From Edaphochlamys debaryana (Eukaryota > Chlorophyta > Chlorophyceae > Chlamydomonadales): a stretch of DNA of 64,000 nt. Within the stretch, counting starts at the first letter, position 1, and every line of letters starts with the position of its first letter. Positions 58,506 through 64,000 of this stretch are shown piece after piece. Made by a program: the position numbers and the translations under genes. Location: the NCBI GenBank assembly GCA_016858145.1, contig JAEHOE010000025.1, positions 1,092,939-1,156,938 of the forward strand, read 5' to 3'. A model generated the notes under the pieces. That model worked only from the letters and a program-made list of their open reading frames with translations, did not search any database and was not told the origin of the DNA.

Positions 58506-58940
58506 AGCGGGCACGGAGGGCTTGGCGTATTGGGGGCGATGGGGGGCGTGTGTGTCTGGCGCTGCTTCAACACATGCACGAGCAGTTGCTTGTGGGACTC
58601 ACGCTGAAGTGCGGCAACTTAAATTTCGCGGGCTTGCATGGACTTTGTGTACGGCGCCCCAGGGCGGACAAGGCAGGAGGAAAGGTGGGGGGGGGGGTGG
58701 GGTGGTAACGGGGTGCGGGGAGGCTACGGGGGGCACAAGGGTGCCTTGCACCCTCCGTAACGGGGGGGGGTAACGGGGCGCGGGAGGTCTACGGGGGGTG
58801 CAAGGCTGCGCTGCACCCCCCATTACGGAGGGTGCAAGGAAGCCTTGCACCCTCCGTAATGGGGTCGCCGGTACGGCACAGGGACTGGTCGCCTCTCTAA
58901 AGCACCCTACTGCACATAGGCTACCCAATATCATAGCAAC
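58506..58940. promoter_or_regulatory. Divergent upstream region of the HNH and JmjC genes
   Basis: Separates two oppositely oriented starts. It holds several copies of CCCTCCGTAAC/T and GGGTGCAAGG, matching the CCGTAA core of the element ends, plus one perfect palindrome. It could bind the element's own DNA-binding protein. Confidence 0.5.
58822..58860. repeat. Perfect palindrome, 18-base arms, 3-base loop
   Basis: ATTACGGAGGGTGCAAGG, then AAG, then the exact complement. The outer part ATTACGGA is the same core found in the terminal inverted repeats. Confidence 0.9.
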
Positions 58941-61096
58941 ATGTCAAAGGACTACTGCTTCGTGCAGTGCGGCGCACAGAAGTGCGGGCGGCGGGCCGCG
59001 TACACAATGTGCGCTTGCCCGGACCTCTGCCTACAGGACCCCAACAACATCAGGTCGAGTGTTAAGCTGTTCTGCAAAGACCACATAGGCCAACATGTAG
59101 TGGAGAAGCTGTGCCGGAAGCCCACCAGCAAGCGGATGCTGGCGTCGTTTCTTGACGACGACGCTCCCAACGCCGACCTGGACCCTGTCCTTGCCAGCGA
59201 TTGCTGCATCGAGCAGTGGGAGGCCCGCTACGGGTCTCACGCAGCGAAAATCGTCCGGCACATCAAGCTGCCGCCAGGCCGGGAGGACGAGGCGCGCCAC
59301 CGGGAGGAGTCATACGCACTGGTCGCTGCTGTGGGGACTATGCTGGGACAGGGCAAGGGCAGGCACTCAGTAGACGAGCTGCGTAGGGAGAGCATCATCA
59401 GGCGAGAGAACAATCAGAGCGAGGGTGGCGAGTGGACGTGCGCTTTGTGCACGGCCAAGTGTGCGCTTGTAGTGTTCGCACAGCCCAGCAAGGAGGCGAT
59501 TGGGTATCAGGAGGAGGGCTCGGAGTGGTGGTGCTGGGCGTGCGCTCCCGTTGTGGCAGCCCAGAGAGCGGAGGAGGAGGGCTTCTGCCTGCAGCGCTTC
59601 TGCATTGCCGAGAAGGAAGAGTTGGATGCGCTCGAGTGCGTAACGCGGGGAGGGGGGGGGGGGGCGGGGCGGGTGAGAGGGGAATGAAGAGGGGACGAAG
59701 GGGAAGGAATGGGTACGTGCCTGACTCGTGCCTACACTGCCCGTCCCCTGAGTACAGGAAGGTGCTCAACGCCTACCACATCGGTAACATCCCCTTCAAG
59801 CCGACCAACTTGGCTAATACGCCACCAAGGTGGGCGGGACACTGTGGTCAGGGGAAAGAGTAGAGCGCAGGATTGGGGGTGGGAGGGAACAGTGAGGGCA
59901 TGCTAGGCTGAAGAGGCCAAGCTGCTTCTGTGCTTGCGGTTCCTGTCCTGTAGCGTCTACCCTGTCCTGTCTGAGCTGGGCGCTGTCGAGGAGCTACAAT
60001 GCCTGCTACCTGAGCGTGGAGCGCCACGGTGGACGCCAGAGATGATGGAGGCGGAGATGACGCTGTGGGGCAACTGTGCGTTGGCGAGGCTTGTGAAGGA
60101 GGAGAAGGACCCAGAGTTCAGGTGTGTTGGAAGGTTGGATTGGGAAGTTCAGGAGCCTCTGGCCCAACCTTGCTGACCACACCCATGCTTTGCCTGGCTC
60201 TTGTGCTCGGTAGTACTACCAACCTGGGTGTCCTCCCCGCCCCCTTCCCTCCAACGACCTTCTCCGTCTGCTCCCGCGCCCCCCACCCCACCCCCACCCC
60301 CCCGTGTCCCTCTTGCAGTGCGCTGGTTGAGGAGGGAGGAGCCGCGGCAGTGGGGAGCTGCCTGGCGGAGGACTCGAATTGCAAGATCTACCGCAGCTTC
60401 AACTACGACTGCCCGCCGCAGAAGCGAGAGAAGTCCATCCTGTACTGGGTGATCAAGACGCTGTGGGACGAGGTGGAGTCTGGCGGGGGCGCCCCGGGGA
60501 GGGACGTGTCGCCTTGGTCGATGATCGTGCTCATAATTGTTGGGCGGGGAGGAGTGACCTTCTCGGCTTTCCACATAGATCGTGCGGGGGCAAAGAATGT
60601 CGCGTTTGCAGCATGGCACGTGCCTCCTGGTGCGGTGCTTGCACGCTGGGTGTTCATCAGCCCTGCAATAATCTCAAAATTCAACGAGTGGGTGGTGGGG
60701 CTGAAGGGGAAGAAGGGAGGGGCTAAGAAGGTGAAGTGGGAGCGCCGCAACCGCACACCCTGGGCGCCTACTCCGACCTGGGTGATGCAGCCTCACCTCA
60801 CACAGGAGGGCATTGACGCATGTGTGGAGGAGTTCGGGGAGGAGCATGTGCGGGTGGTGGACCAGAAGCACGCTGACCTGGTGGAAGTGCCCCCGGGGTG
60901 GGCCCACCAGGTCACCAACGTCAACAGCAATGTCAAGGTGGCGTGGGAGGTGGCCGACCTAAGGATGGCAGGGCCCCTCTTCTGGCTCCCTCGTTTCCTG
61001 GCCACTCAGGGCCTCATTTCATACTATGGATTCGACTATACGTACCTCGAAAAACTGGTGACCAAAAATGTAGTGGCGTTGGCGAGGGTCCTGTGA
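58941..61096 (+). CDS. JmjC-fold dioxygenase with Cys-rich N-terminus, encoded by the transposon (570 aa)
   Basis: Exons 58941-59635, 59758-59829, 59954-60121 and 60319-61096 join in phase. The N-terminal 60 residues (CFVQCGAQKCGRR, YTMCACPDLC, FCKDHIGQHVVEKLC) and a second cluster (WTCALCTAKC, WWCWAC, GFCLQRFC) look like zinc-binding modules. The C-terminal 200 residues carry the JmjC signature: VTFSAFHIDRAGAKNVAFAA with the iron-binding HxD (H397, D399), a WVFISP strand, then QKHADLVEVPPGWAHQVTNV with the third iron ligand (H508) followed by VKVAWEV. These are the hallmarks of Fe(II)/2-oxoglutarate histone demethylases and related hydroxylases. The substrate cannot be told from sequence. 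A TGTAA lies 223 bases beyond the stop. Confidence 0.85.
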
Positions 61097-61729
61097 TTAC
61101 GTGGGGGGCCTCAGGGGCTTTCGGTGCATTAGGCACGCTTCTTCCGGCCAACATATGGTGGTTGGACGCCTGTTAACATTCGGATGTCTAGCGTGGCTTT
61201 GGTGTGGGAAATGAGGATGATGGGAGCAGCGGAAGAACTAACGTGCGTGGCATGACAAGGAATGGTTACGCTTAAGGGCCCGTGGTAGTGCATTAAGCTG
61301 AACACGCTATGCCTGGAGTGTAAGGCAGGGCACATAAACAATGAAGGGCTGTGATGGGCTGTGGTGAGCAGGAGCAGGAGAGTGGACACATGTATAGGGG
61401 CACCGACAGGACACAGGCTTTAACATCATTAGTGCTGCATCCATACGTCCGTGTCTTGCCAACATCCTGCAATCCTGCGCCCCGCCCAAGCCGCTCCAGC
61501 CCGCCCCAGACCAGATCTTGCTGGCCCTCAACGCTTCCCAAGCCACTCATTGACGTCCATAATGCCATGCCACCACAAAACATGCCTTGGCTCCGAAAAG
61601 TTCCTGCGCCAAATGCCAACAACCAAAAGGCGCCCGGGGCCCTCTTGGCCCATCCATCCATCCCATCCTCCAAGTGCAAGTACCTCTTGCGCTCAGGACA
61701 AGCTTCAGCTGCTATTATGCATATGGCTA
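61097..61729. other. Non-coding region between convergent transposon genes
   Basis: Contains the poly(A) signal candidate of the JmjC gene. Otherwise no motif or exon recognised. Confidence 0.45.
61319..61323 (+). terminator. TGTAA poly(A) signal candidate of the JmjC gene
   Basis: Sequence GAGTGTAAGG, 223 bases after the stop codon, in the usual distance range for such signals in chlorophytes. Confidence 0.4.
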
Positions 61730-62613
61730 CTATGCCATGGCCTCGGCCTCAGCCTCGGCCTCGCCATCGGCGGGGTCAACCTGCAGCACGGCGCCCTGCA
61801 CGGCAGCGCCCTCCTCCATGGGGGGGGCGTCCACCCCTCCCTCGGGGTACCAGATGCCCAGGTGCGAGGGCAGGCGGTCCAGGACGACGGGGTTGGTGAG
61901 GGCGTTGGTGAAGATGGGAGCGTAGGTCAGGGACACGCGCTCTACCCAGATGAGCCCCTCCACGGTGCTGGTGGTGGGCCAGGGGACCGAGCGGGGTTCG
62001 GGGTGCAGGAACGCGTGACTGCGGTTCTCGCTTAGCAGGCCCCAGGCCCTGGTGTGGGGGCAGAGAATGGGGGTGCAGCGCTCGAGGTCGTGGTCAGACA
62101 GCTCGACAAAGGGCAGCTCGAGGCGCAGCCGGGACACCAGGTCCTCGTAGCTGATCTCGCAGAAGAAGCAGTCCGGGTCGACGTGGCCGCCTGCGTACAG
62201 GGTGCCGATGGTGACGTTGCCGGCGGGAATCCAGGCCTGTGAGCGGATGGTAAGGGAGGGGGGGGGGAGATCTGTAGGATCGGAAGGTCTCTACTGCCTT
62301 TGCTGGCCCTTTTGGAGACCCCATGAGGGCCAGACGCAACGTATGGCTGGCCAGCGCTGAACAAAGATAGGCGACTGACCTTGACCGGGTGAACGCCCTG
62401 GGCGTTCTTGGGAATCAGGGAGGCGGCGTAAACGTCCTGAATCCTGAATAGGGGCGTGATGGGGCCGCTCCGGCGGAGGACAGAACCAATGGAGCAGCGG
62501 GCAGGCTGTCGCAGCTTGAGGCCGTGGTTGCCTCCCAGGGGAGTGCCGGGGCGGATCATCCAGTGAGTATCCGTGCCTGCGGCAATAACGTGGGAGTCCA
62601 CCTCGTGTGCCAT
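61730..62613 (-). CDS. Unrecognised 246-aa transposon protein
   Basis: Two exons, 62613-62380 and 62236-61730, join in phase with good splice sites. It starts MAHEVDSHVIAAGTDTHWMI and ends in a Glu/Ala repeat (DGEAEAEAEAMA). Visible features are a Cys pair in DPDCFFCEISYEDLV, a LELPFVELSDHDLERCTPI segment, and WVERVSLTYAPIFTNALTNP. No membrane span, signal peptide or familiar active site is seen. A capsid-like or DNA-binding role cannot be judged. It may have a further upstream exon, because the ATG follows closely on CCCAGAGAA. Confidence 0.6.
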
Positions 62614-63080
62614 TTCTCTGGGGGAGAAGGCAAGGAGAGTGGGAAAGCGGCCGCGGGGTTGGGGGCTGTGGGGGATAAGGCCTTCCGATGCTGGCTTAAA
62701 AGCTCAGGGAGGCAGAGATAACGGGGGGGTCCGTGAGCAGGAGCAACCGCGGGCTAGGGGCTAGGGAGGCTGTGGAACGGGCGTGCTCCTCTACAGCGAG
62801 CCAGAGCAGGCAGCGATGGCTGCAAGCCAGTGCAGCCAGGCAACAACGGAGAGCACTCAAGAGCAAACAAAGCCCGCGCTTACTTGAATTACTTGGACGC
62901 GAGCGACGCGCGAGGGGCAGGAGCAGGGTGCAGCGTTGGGGATACGCGTCGAAGACGTGATGTGTGGTGATAACAACCTGGCAGCGGCAACTTGAGCTAT
63001 AAGAAGGCGCCCAGGCGAGTTCCAGAAGTGTACGAGCACATGAAGGCGTCTGTCGAGGACGTCGCGAAAGGCGCGAAAGG
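62614..63080. other. Upstream region of the 246-aa gene inside the right end of the element
   Basis: No gene recognised. Merges into the right subterminal repeats. Confidence 0.45.
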
Positions 63081-63084
63081 CGCG

Positions 63085-63240
63085 AAGAGGGGCTACGGAG
63101 GGAAGGGCTACGGTGGGCAACGGTGGGGTGGCCGTAAAGGGGGGGGGGGCTACGATGGGCTACGGTGGGGTGGCCGTAAAGGGGGGGGGGGCTACGATGG
63201 GCTACGGTGGGGTGGCCGTAAAGGGGGGGGGGGGTTACGG
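63085..63240. repeat. Right subterminal repeat array (3 units of about 43-44 bp)
   Basis: Units of the type GCTACGGTGGGGTGGCCGTAAAGGGG followed by a G run and CTACGATGG. They share the CCGTAA core with the left array and the terminal repeat but have a different unit length. Confidence 0.85.
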
Positions 63241-63252
63241 AGGACAAGGGAC

Positions 63253-63290
63253 TCTACCCCCCCATTACGGACTCAAGTAGTGCCATAGGG
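63253..63290 (-). repeat. Right terminal inverted repeat of the transposon
   Basis: Exact reverse complement of the left 38 bases, ending CTCAAGTAGTGCCATAGGG, followed by the GGT target duplication and the satellite. Confidence 0.95.
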
Positions 63291-64000
63291 GGTGGGTGGG
63301 TGTGGAGTGTGGTGGGAGCAGGCAGTGGAGCATGGTGGACTCACACAGCTGGCAGCCTGAACGCTGCAGGACTGCTCTGCTGAAAACGATTACTATGCTG
63401 GCAGGGACTGGGGGGCAGCAGGAGCCAGCTTGCAGGCATCCTGACCCGTGACCGTGAGGGGGGTGGGGTGGTGGTGGGTGGGTGTGGAGTGTGGTGGGAG
63501 CAGGCAGTGGAGCATGGTGGACTCACACAGCTGGCAGCCTAAACGCTGCAGGACTGCTCTGCTGAAAACGATTACTATGCTGGCAGGGACTGGGGGGCAG
63601 CAGGAGCCAGCTTGCAGGCATCCTGACCCGTGACCGTGAGGGGGGGTGGGGTGGTGGTGGGTGGGTGTGGAGTGTGGTGGGAGCAGGCAGTGGAGCATGG
63701 TGGACTCACACAGCTGGCAGCCTGAACGCTGCAGGACTGCTCTGCTGAAAACGATTACTATGCTGGCAGGGACTGGGGGGCAGCAGGAGCCAGCTTGCAG
63801 GCATCCTGACCCGTGACCGTGAGGGGGGGTGGGGTGGTGGTGGGTGGGTGTGGAGTGTGGTGGGAGCAGGCAGTGGAGCATGGTGGACTCACACAGCTGG
63901 CAGCCTGAACGCTGCAGGACTGCTCTGCTGAAAACGATTACTATGCTGGCAGGGACTGGGGGGCAGCAGGAGCCAGCTTGCAGGCATCCTGACCCGTGAC
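63291..64000. repeat. 182-bp satellite array, right block (about 3.9 units, runs off the window)
   Basis: Same unit and orientation as the left block, in register with it once the transposon and one GGT are removed. Two units have one extra G in the GAGGGGGG run. Confidence 0.95.

Larger units (their letters stand above)
46714..63290. mobile_element. 16.6-kb CACTA-like (CMC/EnSpm) DNA transposon with five genes
   Basis: Perfect 38-base terminal inverted repeats begin CCCTATGGCACTACTTGAG and include a GTCCGTAAT block and a G7 run. The flanking satellite is interrupted exactly, with a 3-base direct repeat GGT on both sides, as expected for CACTA elements. Subterminal repeat arrays lie inside both ends, another CACTA feature. 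Internal genes are an accessory protein (-), a tnp2-like transposase (+), an HNH endonuclease (-), a JmjC dioxygenase (+) and an unknown 246-aa protein (-). The outermost bases are CCCTATGG rather than CACTA, which appears 8 bases in. Perfect TIRs and phase-consistent genes suggest recent activity. Confidence 0.9.

Noticed and set aside
46714..63290. Classification as a Kyakuja-Dileera-Zisupton element
   Set aside because: Those elements can sit with dioxygenase genes, but the transposase here matches the tnp2/DUF4218 pattern, and the 3-base duplication with subterminal arrays fits CACTA better.

Overview
The window is nuclear DNA of a GC-rich eukaryote, most likely a green alga (Chlorophyta). 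Genes are split into many short exons by GT-AG introns (a few GC-AG), coding regions are rich in Ala/Gly/Pro, and TGTAA motifs that could serve as algal-type poly(A) signals follow several stops. The best-conserved products (a MYST acetyltransferase with plant HAM/Tip60 architecture and a eukaryotic ArgRS with a long N-terminal extension) fit this. I cannot name the species. Exon structures were derived by hand from splice sites and phase; where I list exons, phases add up unless stated otherwise.

Host genes, 1-45 kb. The 3' end of an unrecognised Ala/Gly-rich gene lies at 1-2243 (+). Then come a 21-exon gene for a five-module repeat protein of unknown function (4800-13241, +), a large multi-pass membrane protein (15153-20639, -) whose first exon has an inverted frameshifted copy at about 21.9-22.4 kb, an RGG/Tyr-rich protein (23150-25579, -), a MYST histone acetyltransferase (26852-30667, -) divergent from arginyl-tRNA synthetase (31387-35535, +), and a FAM20-like secretory-pathway kinase (36381-40830, -) with a 14-bp minisatellite in one intron. 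A degenerate-looking gene follows at about 41.9-45.0 kb (+); it carries an in-frame stop and a 587-bp hAT-type non-autonomous element with a perfect 8-bp target duplication.

Transposon region, 45.6-64 kb. A 182-bp satellite array (about 45.63-46.71 kb, resuming at 63.29 kb and running off the window) is interrupted by a 16,577-bp DNA transposon, 46714-63290. It has 38-bp perfect terminal inverted repeats, a 3-bp target duplication (GGT), subterminal repeat arrays at both ends, and five genes. These are a nuclear-looking accessory protein (-), a tnp2/CACTA-like transposase (+), an HNH endonuclease (-), a JmjC-fold 2-oxoglutarate dioxygenase with a Cys-rich N-terminus (+), and a 246-aa protein of unknown function (-). 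The transposase intron holds about 77 copies of GGGGGCT, and a 94-bp tandem array follows the transposase gene.

The most interesting content is this apparently intact CACTA-like element carrying a putative histone or nucleic-acid demethylase and an HNH nuclease beside its transposase. The arrangement suggests an element that may counter chromatin silencing or modify DNA at its own ends. That role is inference from domain content and has not been shown.
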